Positions 39,686 to 50,200 of a DNA stretch of 64,000 nt are shown one piece after another. The notes below the pieces were generated by a model, which was not told the DNA's origin, made no database searches, and saw nothing but the letters and a program-made list of their open reading frames with translations. Source of the stretch: Clostridia bacterium (lineage in GTDB: Bacteria; Bacillota; Clostridia; Christensenellales; CAG-138); contig JAEDIC010000005.1 in NCBI GenBank assembly GCA_016292635.1, positions 1-64,000 on the forward strand. The letters run 5' to 3'. The translations under genes were made by a program, and so were the position numbers. Within the stretch, counting starts at the first letter, position 1, and each line of letters opens with the position of its first letter.

Positions 39686-41372
39686 AAGAGAACCCGAAAA
39701 GATATGGGAGGAATATCAGAAAGGCAGGGAGTATAACAACGCCATCGATCTTTACGAGACCGTAAAGATGAACGAGAATTTTTACATTGGCAAGCAGTGG
39801 GAAGGCCTTAACGCTCCCGATCTGCCCAAGCCTGTACTTAATATTCTCAAGCGTGTTGTAGCCTTCATGTGCTCCACCCTGGTTTCCGACGATATCGCCA
39901 TCTCATTCGACCCCCATGACGCACAGGACGCCGATAAAAAGATTGTGGCGGCGGCCATGGGCGCTCAGATAGACAAGATCATGGAGAACACCAAGTTCCG
40001 CCATAAGATGCGCAGCTGCATCCGAAATGCCGCTGTGGATGGAGATATGTGCCTTTACGTTCGATTCGACCCCACTATAGAAACGGGCCAGGTCGTGAAG
40101 GGTGATATCAGATGCGAGATTATCGAGAACATCAATGTTATATTCGGCAATCCACACAACAGCTGCGTTGAAAGTCAGCCCTATATCATCCTCGCACAGC
40201 GCAAGACGGTGGGCGAGCTCAAAGAAGAAGCCGAAAACAACGGCATGAGCGAATCCGACATTCTCCTCATAACATCGGATGCAGACGAACTTCAGATGGA
40301 AAAAGGTGATACTGACGCCCTGGCAACCAAGCTCATTAAACTGTGGCTGGAAGATGGGCATTTGTGGGTAAGTGAGAGCGTCCGTGAAGTGGCCATACGA
40401 AAGCCCTATGCCACAAATCTGACCATGTACCCGGTGTGCTGGATGCCCTGGGAGGAAGTGAAGAGCAGTTACCACGGACAGGCGGTAGTCACCGGCGTGA
40501 TACCCAACCAGATAGAGATAAACCGCCTCATAGCCTGCCACCTCAGAAGTCAGCAGATGAACGCATTCCCCAAGATCATATATGACGGCTCCAAGATCAA
40601 GAGCTGGACGGATAAAGCCGGTGTTGCGATAAAAACCGAGGGTATGGGCGTATCCCGCATACAGGACGCCGTCACTTCAATTCGTGGAGGAGACGTTTCT
40701 GCCCAGGTTATGGAGATCGTACAAAGCCTTATCACCATGACCCGTGACTTCCTGGGCGCCAACGATGCAGTTTTGGGAAACATCAAGCCCGACAACGCGG
40801 CGGCGATAATTGCCACCCAGCAGGGCGCTACCATGCCTTTGCAGCTGCAGAAGCTTGCTCTGTATCAGTTCACAGAGGATTTTGCCCGAATATGCGTTGA
40901 TATGATGCATGCCTACTACGGAGTCAGAGAGGTTTATCTGGATGACCCCGTTGAAATACCCGCGCTGGATGAGCTCGGAAAACCTGTTGTGGACATCAAC
41001 GGCAAGCCCGCTGTGACCAAGATACAGAAGACGAACGTGGACTTTGGGCAGTTTGATGCCATGAATTATCACCTTAACATCGATGTGGGCGCGGCTTCCT
41101 ACTTCTCTGAGCTTATGCAGCAGCAGACCATGGACAACCTGCTGGCGCAGGGCCTCATAGTGGACCTGGTAATGTACCTTGAATCTGTACCCCGTAAGTA
41201 CGTCAGAAACAAAGATAAGCTGGTTGAAGCACTTAAAAAGAAACAGGCACAGATGGAAGCTCTGGCGCAGCAGCAGACAATTCCCACAAATGCAAACGCA
41301 GATCCTGCGGCTCTTGCAGCTCAAGTGGCCGCAGCTCGCGAGCAAATAATAAATCAAAAAGGAGCAGCATAA
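39675..41372 (+). CDS. Portal protein
   Basis: A 565-residue protein forming the DNA gate at the capsid vertex. KMNENFYIGKQWEGLNAPDLPKPVLNILKRVV at the start and the long middle with VCWMPWEEV and PDNAAAIIATQQGATMPLQLQKLALYQ match portal proteins of the P22/podovirus-like group. The C-terminus is a Gln/Ala-rich coiled coil (the barrel region). It directly follows terL and its small partner, as expected. Confidence 0.88.
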   Translation: MKIKREPEKIWEEYQKGREYNNAIDLYETVKMNENFYIGKQWEGLNAPDLPKPVLNILKRVVAFMCSTLVSDDIAISFDPHDAQDADKKIVAAAMGAQIDKIMENTKFRHKMRSCIRNAAVDGDMCLYVRFDPTIETGQVVKGDIRCEIIENINVIFGNPHNSCVESQPYIILAQRKTVGELKEEAENNGMSESDILLITSDADELQMEKGDTDALATKLIKLWLEDGHLWVSESVREVAIRKPYATNLTMYPVCWMPWEEVKSSYHGQAVVTGVIPNQIEINRLIACHLRSQQMNAFPKIIYDGSKIKSWTDKAGVAIKTEGMGVSRIQDAVTSIRGGDVSAQVMEIVQSLITMTRDFLGANDAVLGNIKPDNAAAIIATQQGATMPLQLQKLALYQFTEDFARICVDMMHAYYGVREVYLDDPVEIPALDELGKPVVDINGKPAVTKIQKTNVDFGQFDAMNYHLNIDVGAASYFSELMQQQTMDNLLAQGLIVDLVMYLESVPRKYVRNKDKLVEALKKKQAQMEALAQQQTIPTNANADPAALAAQVAAAREQIINQKGAA

Positions 41373-41614
41373 TGGACGACAAAACCCTTGATACCACTTT
41401 AATCCCCGATCAGGACCACGATATCCCCGAGGCACCCGAAACAACCGATAAGCCCGAAGCGAACAAAACGCCTAAAAAGGGAGAAGAAACCGAAAAGGTT
41501 ATACACACCAACTGTATAGGCTGTAAGCTGCGGGAGCCCGTAACCCCAAGCGAATATCGGTGCAAAGCGAAGAAGCCCGATATGCAGACCTTCACCTGTT
41601 ATAAACAATCTTAA
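41372..41614 (+). CDS. Small Cys-containing late protein, 80 aa
   Basis: Its ATG overlaps the portal stop (TAATG). The first half is a disordered acidic/Pro-rich segment; the second has CIGCKLRE...YRCKAKK...FTCYK, four Cys in a zinc-knuckle pattern. Function unknown; being coupled to the portal it may be a minor head or assembly protein. Confidence 0.6.
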   Translation: MDDKTLDTTLIPDQDHDIPEAPETTDKPEANKTPKKGEETEKVIHTNCIGCKLREPVTPSEYRCKAKKPDMQTFTCYKQS

Positions 41615-41619
41615 AACAA

Positions 41620-41644
41620 CCGCCTAAACCAGGGCGGATTTTTT
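41620..41644 (+). terminator. Hairpin with T run inside the late operon
   Basis: CCGCC/GGCGG stem with an 8-nt loop, then ATTTTTT. Placed before the scaffold and capsid genes, it may be a partial terminator adjusting expression. Confidence 0.55.
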
Positions 41645-41676
41645 ATGCCCTAAACCAAGGGCGGAAAGGAAATGCA

Positions 41677-42543
41677 ATGTCAGGATATACCAATTCTGCC
41701 ACCTTTGATGACGGCTCTAACCTGTTTATGGACGCACCCGAAGATACCACAGAGGACGTTCAGGAACCCGTAGAGCATGAAAGTGCAACCGATACTGCAG
41801 ACCATGATGAGCCTGCAGACAAGACCGACCCCGAGGAATCCCCCGCGGATCCCGACACCACTAAAGACGATGTTAAGCCCGGTATTCGCATTACCTACAT
41901 GGGCGAAGCGAAAGACCTGACATACGATGAGGCCGTTGTGCTTGCCCAGAAAGGTATGAACTACGACAAGATTCTTCAGGAACGTGATACCTATAAGGCA
42001 ACACACGACGAAGCTGATCGCAGCCTGCGTGAACTGGGCAAATGGGCAAAACAGGCCAACATGACCATGCCCGAATACGTCGAACACCTTCAGGGCGTAC
42101 GCAGGGCCCAGAGCATAAGCCGCGAGATTTCCTCTATTCGCGAGAAGTATCCCGATATACCCGAAGAAGCCGCCAAGGAAATGGCTGAAGCTCGTATCAA
42201 GGATGGCGATGCAGAGGAGCAGCGGGCGGCCCAGGAACGACGGCAGACTGAAGAAGCTGCTGCCCAGGAGCCCTGGATAGACTTCGTACGCAGATACCCC
42301 GACATGTCCCAAGTAGAAAAGATTCCCGCTGAAGTCCTTGCGGAGATAGAGAGCGGTGCAAGGCCTGTTGAGGCTATGCAACGCTATGAAATACAGGACA
42401 TGCGTAAGCAGATCAGCGAGCTCAACACAAAAATGGGGCAGCTCGAACAGAACAAAAAGAACAAAGACACAGCCCTGCCGGCAGCGGGGAATTCTCGGGA
42501 CAACAAGGCCGAGGATCCCTTCCTTGCTGGACTGGGCCTTTAA
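41677..42543 (+). CDS. Capsid scaffolding protein
   Basis: A 288-residue highly acidic protein. An Asp/Glu/Pro/Thr-rich disordered N-terminus (~15-70) is followed by a long helical region with RDTYKATHDEADRSLRELGKW and a C-terminal coiled coil (MRKQISELNTKMGQLEQNKK). This design and the place directly upstream of the capsid gene are those of phage scaffold proteins. AAAGGA precedes ATG. No protease motif is seen. Confidence 0.8.
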   Translation: MSGYTNSATFDDGSNLFMDAPEDTTEDVQEPVEHESATDTADHDEPADKTDPEESPADPDTTKDDVKPGIRITYMGEAKDLTYDEAVVLAQKGMNYDKILQERDTYKATHDEADRSLRELGKWAKQANMTMPEYVEHLQGVRRAQSISREISSIREKYPDIPEEAAKEMAEARIKDGDAEEQRAAQERRQTEEAAAQEPWIDFVRRYPDMSQVEKIPAEVLAEIESGARPVEAMQRYEIQDMRKQISELNTKMGQLEQNKKNKDTALPAAGNSRDNKAEDPFLAGLGL

Positions 42544-42568
42544 TTTATGCGAAAGGAAATAAGACAAA

Positions 42569-43624
42569 ATGGCAGATATCAATCTTCATGAACTTTATCA
42601 CAAGCAAATGGCGATGCTCTACACTCACGCTTCCTTCTTCCGTGGTAAGACCTGCAATGAGTATAGCTGGAATGGCGTAGAGTCCATTAACATTACCACC
42701 CCCAGGACCGTTCCCCTCAATAACTACAACCGCGATGCCTCCGGCAATCGCTACGGCACCCCCACCGAGATGGGCGACTTTGTACAGCGCTGCCCCATCA
42801 CTATGGACAAGGGCTTCGCAGTCACCATCGACAAGGGCAATTACAATCAGCAGGGCCTTATGAAGAAGGCTGGCGTCATGATGAAAGCTCAGGTTGATGA
42901 ACAGGTCACTCCCTATATCGATAAGCATGCCGTGGGAGTATGGGCGCACAACGCCGGCAATGTAGTGAGCGTCAACGCTACCCCCGGCAAGAGCGACATC
43001 ATCGACCACCTCGCGGCCATCGAAGCGGCGTTCAACAATGCCTTCATTCCCCTGGATGACAGGTTTGTGACACTGCCCAATACCACCGTGTCCATTTACA
43101 GGACCGCCTTCGAAAAGCTGGACAACATCACCGACCGCCTGCTGCTCAAGAATGTAGTGGGCAAGTTCGGCACCATGCACATCATCGGTATCCCTGACGA
43201 CTGGATGCCCGCCAACAGCCATTACCTGGCCTTCCAGCGCAGGAGCGCCATCATCGCGGAACAGGTAAACGACACCGTTCTGCACACCAACCCTCCCGGA
43301 ATCTCCGGCCATCTACTCGAGGGACGCTTCATCTTTGATGCGTTCGTAGTTGGCGCTCGCTCCAAGGGCGTGCTTGTTGGCGTAGATACCGCAAACATTG
43401 CCGCAGCTCCCACCCTGACCCAGGGTGCCTCTACCAGCACCCTGGCCAGCACCTCCGGCAATACGACCATTAAATACACCACCGACGGCTCTGACCCTCT
43501 GTACAGCCGCTCTGCACAGATCTATACCGGCGCATTCGCAAATCCCGCGGCTGGCGCCGCCGTTCGTGCTGTGGCATACTCTGACGCCATGTATCCTGCA
43601 TGGATGCCCGCAGTTACTTTCTAA
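42569..43624 (+). CDS. Major capsid protein with C-terminal Ig-like decoration domain
   Basis: A 351-residue protein directly after the scaffold gene. The core (TITTPRTVPLNNYNR-type N-arm, MGDFVQRCPITMDKGFAVTIDKGNYNQQG, then DRFVTLPNTTVSIYRTAF) resembles capsid proteins of the N4 gp56/P22-like group. The last ~75 residues (APTLTQGASTSTLASTS..., TIKYTTDGSDPLYSRSAQIYTG) form a chitobiase/Ig-like module, probably exposed on the capsid. No processing site is apparent. Confidence 0.88.
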   Translation: MADINLHELYHKQMAMLYTHASFFRGKTCNEYSWNGVESINITTPRTVPLNNYNRDASGNRYGTPTEMGDFVQRCPITMDKGFAVTIDKGNYNQQGLMKKAGVMMKAQVDEQVTPYIDKHAVGVWAHNAGNVVSVNATPGKSDIIDHLAAIEAAFNNAFIPLDDRFVTLPNTTVSIYRTAFEKLDNITDRLLLKNVVGKFGTMHIIGIPDDWMPANSHYLAFQRRSAIIAEQVNDTVLHTNPPGISGHLLEGRFIFDAFVVGARSKGVLVGVDTANIAAAPTLTQGASTSTLASTSGNTTIKYTTDGSDPLYSRSAQIYTGAFANPAAGAAVRAVAYSDAMYPAWMPAVTF

Positions 43625-43687
43625 TCAATCAACCTATGGGGGGCGGGTAACACCGCCCCTAATATACGCATATAGGAGGCGAGACAC

Positions 43688-44074
43688 ATGGCAGAATTGA
43701 CAGTACAGGATATATATGAGATTGCCTCAAGCTTCCTCTACGAGTACGACGGAGATGACGAAGACAGCAGAAGGTTCTCTATTCACTTCCTGAATGTGTT
43801 ACTTGAGGAAACGCTAAACTGTGAAAACAGCATACGCGAATACAAGGGCAAAGAACGGCTGGAAGAAGCTCCCTATGTAAGGAATCTCACAGACATTATA
43901 GACTATAGCCCCTCCTTAACTCGCACCGCCCTGCCGTACGGGCTGGCCGCGCAGTTCTTTCAGGAAAACATGGATAATTTCCAGGCCGAGAACTACCGTG
44001 CGAAATATCTTGCCGCAGTGCAGGATGCCGGTAAGATGAATACCGGCGTCGTGGAGAAAGGTTACGGTGCATAA
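43688..44074 (+). CDS. Head-tail connector/adaptor protein
   Basis: A 128-residue mostly helical protein (MAELTVQDIYEIASSFLYEY...) following the capsid gene, the usual place for the gp4/gp6-type adaptor that binds under the portal. It has the short helices, acidic composition and size of that group. Its last base is shared with the next gene (TAATG). Assigned mainly on position. Confidence 0.65.
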   Translation: MAELTVQDIYEIASSFLYEYDGDDEDSRRFSIHFLNVLLEETLNCENSIREYKGKERLEEAPYVRNLTDIIDYSPSLTRTALPYGLAAQFFQENMDNFQAENYRAKYLAAVQDAGKMNTGVVEKGYGA

Positions 44075-46242
44075 TGCCTCAGAGTGTAACACCCAAAAAC
44101 ATAACGGATGTTAAGCTGTATTCAAAGAAATACACCCAATTTCGCGGCGTAGACTTTTCGACGGATCCCACGCAGGTAGCGGATTACCGTTCACCCTATG
44201 CGCTCAATCTCGTCTCCGACCTCGCCGGTTTCCCCGAGAAGCGCCCCGGATGGCGTAAATTGCAGCAGAGGCAGGGCAGGATAAACGGTATTCACTATGC
44301 TGTATTCGCGTCCGGTGCCGCAATGCGCTTTGTCCATGCGGCAAACAAACTGTTCACATGGGACGGCACTGAAATATATTCAGACATGGCAGACGCCCGA
44401 AGCGCAGCATTTGCACATGGCGGCAAACTGTACCTCATGGACGGTAAGAAATACCGCGTCATAATCGAAACAGACGGGGTATACACCGTGGCCAACGTGG
44501 AGGACGGCGCAAACTTTATTCCGACCACAAGCATCGGCATGACCCCAACGGGCGGCGGCATAGCGTTTGAGGGCGTCAATATGCTTTCTGCGCAGCGTAA
44601 GAACTCATTCATGGCAGACGGCCGATCAACCACCTTCCAGCTTGATACCAAAGAACTGGACAGCGTAGACGGCGTAAAAGTAGACGGCGAAACCTACACA
44701 GCCACAGCCGGCTGGACGCGCACGGAATCCGGGATAATATCTTTTACTCCCGACGCCGCGCCCACCGGGGAAGGCGTATACCTTGATATACACGGGCGGA
44801 TATATATCTGCACCGACGCTGAAGGAAAAAATCTTACCACCCTTGCGGCAAGCACCAGAGCCAGCTTTAAATTGACGGATGAGAAAGAAGAAACCGGAAC
44901 CTATTATAAGGCCAAGCAAACCACAGAAGAAGCGGCGCCCACCATTGCGGCAACGCTTGAGGCTAACACCTATACCCTGACTGACCCAAAGACCTATGTT
45001 GTGGATCTTACAAAGGGCACGGTGGACTTTGCGCTGCCCCCAAAGGATGGAGACGGCATAGACACCGTTGTTATCCAGCTGAGCAAAGCAATAGAAGGAT
45101 ATTCCGACAGGGTTAATAAGTGTACCATATTCGCCTTCTTTGGATTCAACAACGACAACCGCGTATTTATATCCGGCAACCCCGATTATAAAAATTGGGA
45201 CTGGCAGAGTGGGCTTGATGATCCTACATACTTTCCCGACACCGGATATACCAAGATAGGCTCCGACACATCTGCCATCATGGGATACCTTAAACAGTAT
45301 AATACCCTGACCATTGTTAAAACCGACAATGAACAGGATGCGGAAGTGTTTCTGCGTACTGCCCAGATGGAATCGGATGGAACCGTTATTTTTCCGCTGC
45401 AGCAGGGAATCAAAGGCGTAGGCGCCATAAGCAAGTACGCGTTTGCCAACCTCAGGGACGATCCCTTATTTCTTGCCCGAGAGGGAGTGTTTGCCATCGC
45501 TTCTACGTCCGTACAGCTTGAGCGCACCGTACAGGACAGATCGTACTTTGTAAACCCCGTACTCACAACCGAATCGAATCTGTCGGAGGCCGTGGCGGCT
45601 GTATGGAATGGCTACTATATTCTCTGCATCAACGGGCGGGCCTATGTGGCCGACAGCCGAAAGAGAACAGCCCAGACCGGCACCGGCGCCACCTACTCCG
45701 AATCCGGCAGCTACATTCAGTACAGCTATGAGTGGTACTACTGGCAGAACATCCCCGCGAGAGTGATATGCGAATTCGACGGGGAGCTCTGGTTTGGAAC
45801 GGATGATGGATATGTGTGCAAATTCAATACCGACATATCCACCATGGCAAGGTACAACGACGACGGCGCCCCGATTCTTTCCCGATGGGCCACCAAGATG
45901 GATGACTACGGTACTATAGTACGCAGGAAGACACTCACTAAGAAAGGCTGCGGTGTAATGATAAAACCCTACACCCGTTCGTCCGTCACCGTATACACAT
46001 CAACAGACAGAACCCATGAGGCAAAGATACAGTATGCCACCATGGACATACTGGATTTTTCCGACATAGATTTTTCTCGAATCACTTTCAATACTCTGGA
46101 CACCCCGCAGGTAGTACCGCTTAACAAAAAGGTTAAGAAATTCATTGTCCTTCAGCTCATCTTTGAAAACAACGTCAAGGACGAAGGCTTTGGTATTTAC
46201 GGCGTTCAAACGCAGTACGCCGTTGGCGGGTATGTCAAGTAA
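44074..46242 (+). CDS. Large tail-hub/stabilisation-like protein, 722 aa
   Basis: A beta-rich protein. KYTQFRGVDFSTDPTQVADYRSPYALNLVSDLAGFPEKRPGWRKL at the start, many short WDG/FDG repeats (KLFTWDGTEIYSD, GELWFGTDDGYVCKF) and NPDYKNWDWQSGLDDPTYF suggest a beta-propeller. Proteins of this type follow the connector in short-tailed phages and act as tail nozzle or stabilisation proteins. No tape measure or tail-tube gene is present, consistent with a podovirus-like tail. An internal insert (~200-320) looks like separate Ig-type domains. Confidence 0.65.
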   Translation: MPQSVTPKNITDVKLYSKKYTQFRGVDFSTDPTQVADYRSPYALNLVSDLAGFPEKRPGWRKLQQRQGRINGIHYAVFASGAAMRFVHAANKLFTWDGTEIYSDMADARSAAFAHGGKLYLMDGKKYRVIIETDGVYTVANVEDGANFIPTTSIGMTPTGGGIAFEGVNMLSAQRKNSFMADGRSTTFQLDTKELDSVDGVKVDGETYTATAGWTRTESGIISFTPDAAPTGEGVYLDIHGRIYICTDAEGKNLTTLAASTRASFKLTDEKEETGTYYKAKQTTEEAAPTIAATLEANTYTLTDPKTYVVDLTKGTVDFALPPKDGDGIDTVVIQLSKAIEGYSDRVNKCTIFAFFGFNNDNRVFISGNPDYKNWDWQSGLDDPTYFPDTGYTKIGSDTSAIMGYLKQYNTLTIVKTDNEQDAEVFLRTAQMESDGTVIFPLQQGIKGVGAISKYAFANLRDDPLFLAREGVFAIASTSVQLERTVQDRSYFVNPVLTTESNLSEAVAAVWNGYYILCINGRAYVADSRKRTAQTGTGATYSESGSYIQYSYEWYYWQNIPARVICEFDGELWFGTDDGYVCKFNTDISTMARYNDDGAPILSRWATKMDDYGTIVRRKTLTKKGCGVMIKPYTRSSVTVYTSTDRTHEAKIQYATMDILDFSDIDFSRITFNTLDTPQVVPLNKKVKKFIVLQLIFENNVKDEGFGIYGVQTQYAVGGYVK

Positions 46243-46252
46243 GGAGGAAAAC

Positions 46253-47260
46253 ATGGCGATAGAAAACGCGAACAATATACAAAATGCTCTGGACAGTATA
46301 AGGCAGAGATTACTGGCGAACCGTGCAACGCAGATAAAAACTAATGCAAGCTCAACTCCGATATCTGCCGCCGCGACCCCGGCAGCACCCGCTGCAGCAA
46401 CAAATACACCAGCTGCGGCAACGCCCACTACGGGTAAAACTTACACCGTGGGCGGCAACTACGCCGTGGACAATTCCGCGTATACCTCGGGTACTGACTC
46501 CAACGCTGTAGCTCTACGAGCCTATGATAATCAGCTGAAATCATTTCAAACTGCACTTCAGGCTGCATACGACTCTCAGGCTGCAGCTAACATAGCCGCT
46601 CAGAACAAGGTAAAAGGCCAGTTCGATGCTGCACGTTCAAATGCCTACACCAATGCACGGCTGTCTGCGATTGGCAATAATGAACGATTAGCAGCTCTTG
46701 GCCTTGCCGGTAATATTTATGACCACGCACGCAGCGGCACCTCTGAAACCAACAGGATCGCACAGGATATAGCTATGCGCAAGTCTCTCTCCGCCCTTGA
46801 TCAGGGACAGGCGGACGCATACAGCGAGTATCAGCTTGCCCTGCTGCAGGCCCAGAAGGAAGCCGACATGAACTATGCCAACAAAGTGGCGGAAGTGGAG
46901 GCGGCAAAAATTCCTTATCAGGTTGCTCTTGCGCAGGCCCTTGCCACAGTATCCGGCGGTGGAGGCGGTGGAGGAAGCGCCAGAACCTACGCCAGTTCGT
47001 CCAGCAAAAAGAGAAGCAGCGGAGGCGGCGGTAATAACGGATCCGGAGGGAACAGCGGAAGCGCCGTTCAGGATATCTTGACTAAGGCGGCAACAGCGGC
47101 CGCCAAGACGTCCGGTACAAATTCAAAACAGAATGCTGCAGCAAACGCGGCGGCAAATGCCATAAGGACATATGGAAACAACCTAAGCAATTCAGACGCA
47201 GCCAAGGCGGCGGCCCTTGTAAGTGAACTTAATTATAAAATGAGTGGCATGTACAAATAG
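46253..47260 (+). CDS. Probable internal virion protein, Ala-rich, 335 aa
   Basis: ATG 46253 lies 6 nt after AAGGAGG. An Ala/Thr/Pro-rich segment (~35-75) is followed by a long helical Ala/Gln-rich region (~95-240), a Gly/Ser-rich linker with a run of eight Gly (~240-290), and a helical end. Composition and location before the very large ORF suit an ejection or inner-core protein of a short-tailed phage. No enzymatic motif is visible. Confidence 0.6.
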   Translation: MAIENANNIQNALDSIRQRLLANRATQIKTNASSTPISAAATPAAPAAATNTPAAATPTTGKTYTVGGNYAVDNSAYTSGTDSNAVALRAYDNQLKSFQTALQAAYDSQAAANIAAQNKVKGQFDAARSNAYTNARLSAIGNNERLAALGLAGNIYDHARSGTSETNRIAQDIAMRKSLSALDQGQADAYSEYQLALLQAQKEADMNYANKVAEVEAAKIPYQVALAQALATVSGGGGGGGSARTYASSSSKKRSSGGGGNNGSGGNSGSAVQDILTKAATAAAKTSGTNSKQNAAANAAANAIRTYGNNLSNSDAAKAAALVSELNYKMSGMYK

Positions 47261-47268
47261 GAGATAAC

Positions 47269-50200
47269 ATGGCGGATAAAAGGGATTATATAAGCAAGGG
47301 AGCGGCCTCGATACTTGCCCAAGCTGGACGGAGCCAAGCCTCACCTGACAGCAAGAATAAATCTACGCCAAGCAATAGTGGGCAGACATCTGTCCCGAGC
47401 GGTAACAGTTATATCGACAAAGGAACTCGAGACATACTATGGGCGGCGGGGCGGATTACACCCCAAACTGAAGCGAGCAACCGGGCGGCAGAACAGGAAA
47501 GGCTTAACGCCGCTGCCGACGCTGCAAAAAAGGCGTACGAAGATTATCTCAAATCCGCTGCCAACCGTCAGCATCAGAAAACATGGGGCAGACAGTCCGA
47601 AGAAGCACGAAACCTGTTTAATCAGTACAACACGGCCATGCAGGAGCGGGACGCCTACGCCAACCAAAGCAAGCTTCAGAATTTTGCTGACATGGCTGTC
47701 GGCCTTAAAAACAACACCGCCATTAAGTCCGAAGTGGACAAACAGCGGGCAGTAAACCTCGGCACATCAAAAACCGGCGACACGCCGGGGGAGAAGGGTT
47801 TAGCTTTCCTCCGGAACGTAACCACCGAAGCCCAGCGTCAACAGAAAATGGGCTATTCCACGTGGGATACAGAAAAGTATCAGGCCATGAGAGACGATGA
47901 AGCGGAAGTGTATAACCGCCTTGTCAAAAATGGCTATGAAAAGGAAGCGCAGGAATTTCTCGACGCCTTGGACAGCACCCTGAATTATCGCGTAACCGTA
48001 TCCCGCACCGACAAAGCCCGTCAGGCCGCGCAGGATGGTATATTAGGCGGCATAGGCGCAAGTGCGGGATCTACACTGCTTAACCTTCTCGGTACCGGCG
48101 CACAGGCGGAATTGGCTGCAATACGGGCCATGCGGAACGATGAAGCTATAGATCCTTACGCAGAGGAGATGTACGGCAGGAATCTTTCATCCACCCTCCG
48201 CGGAACTGTATCTGAATCTATAGGCAACTGGGCGGCGACGCTACCTGTTCCCGATCAGAGTCTTGCTGTGCAGAGCGGAAAGTTCGCCGCAATGCCCGTT
48301 GAGCGGCAGCAGGAAAGCAACCGTAAAATAGCCGAATTTCTGTACAACACAGGCATGAGCATGGTGGATATGGTGGCCATGTCCCCCATGGGCTCCACTG
48401 GTATGTCTCTTATCATGGGAACCAACGCCGCAGCGGACAGCCTCATAGACGCAAAGAACCGCGGCCTTTCGGATGAGCAGGCCATGACCATAAGCATCAT
48501 ATCCGGCGCAGCGGAAGTCATTGCTGAGAAGTATTCCCTCGACCGCCTGTTCGATGGCAAGATTGCTGTATCCAGCCTTAAAAACGCTCTCATACAGGGC
48601 GGCGTGGAAGCCTCTGAGGAAGCCGTTACGGAGCTTGCCAACACTCTGGCCGATGTATTTGTATTGGGCAACCAGAGCGCCTTTGAGGAGGCCATAACCG
48701 CATACATGGAACAGGGCATGGACTACCAGCAAGCGCAGAATAAGGCTTTTGTTGATGTTCTTGCAGATATAGCAGCTGCAGGCGCTGGCGGATTCCTCTC
48801 CGGCTTTGTAATGGGCGGCGCTGTGGACGTCGTAAATACCCGCTCCCAGGGTAAGAGCATAATCGACCAGACCGCCCAGACCTTTATCAAGCAGGGCCAG
48901 ACCCCGGAGCAGGCGCAGCAGAGCGCCATTGACTACCTCAAAGAGGAACTCCGAGCCGTAGGCGCACTGGCAGACGAAGGCACAGTTGCTTATGAGCTGT
49001 CCCAGCACACCGGAGATATGAGCACCGGCGATATAGGCAGGGCATATATGGCAAACCGGGAACAGATACAAAACATCGTATCCAGCGGCAAAGCTAAATA
49101 CACATCCGATGAACTCGCCGCCTTTACCCCGGCAACTCAGCAGGAAGCCATGCAGATGGACGCAACGTCCCCGCAAAACCTCCGGCGCTATCAATCTGAG
49201 ATTACCGCGGCGCTTAACGGCGAAATGGATTCCGACCAAATGGTCGTATTAGGTAGACCTTCCCAAATTCTGGGGCAGTATATGAACCCTGACAATCCGC
49301 TCATGCTTGCCCAGAGCGTAATAAAAAAAGTGTCCGCCGAAGATGGCAAACACCAGCTGAATAGAATCATTTTGGATGAGCTACCCTATCAGTTTGACGC
49401 CCCCGTGGCTATCACGGGCAACACCGTAAAACACGAAGAAGCGGGCGACAACAGCATTGTTGTGTGGACCGATTGGCAGGTGGACGGGCAGGATCCTATT
49501 GTCGCCCCTATAAGAATAGACGCGAAAGGCAATATCGGATTATACAATAACGTAAACTCCGCATTTCCTCTATACAATCCGGACTATATGGCAGAAATGC
49601 TGCGGGACGGCAATGTCCTTTACACAAGGGGAAATGAAAACATCCTCGATCTTCTGGCACAGGGGCGAAAAGTGCCCGAGCGGAAAACCGAGGATGTTTC
49701 TATTGATAGTATATCCGAAAACCCCGATCCTGTCAACATTCCTCAGCGCATATCCGAGCTGAAAAAGCAATACGACGCGCTTCCTCTGCAGGATTCCCGG
49801 GAAGGCATAGAAATACGGCGCAAAATAGACGACCTGCTGGCTGAAATGGAAACCAAGCCCTTGCAGACGGGCGGCACCGATGTGCAGGACAATATCGGCG
49901 GCAACGACCCCGTCCCGGAAGAAGTCAAAAACAGCATGAAAGACAAAAAGCCGCAGGAGCGCCGTCATGAAGCGCTTAAGAGGCGGCTCAATCTTCCCCA
50001 GGCTGTTGTGGCCAAGATTGAGGCCCTTGCAAATGTTGGCGGAAGCGTTGCGGACGCAATAAATGTTGCTCCGAACGAAAACCCTGAATCCGTAACCAGA
50101 TACTACGAATCCTATAAACAACTCAGGGGGACCTCCAACGCCGCATCAGATTACCGTAAATCCGTACTGAACAGGCGGTATGAGGTCATCAAAAACGCTG

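Noticed and set aside
47315..47755. 146-codon ORF in another frame of the giant gene
   Set aside because: Shadow frame with no ribosome site; the 1978-codon frame explains the region.
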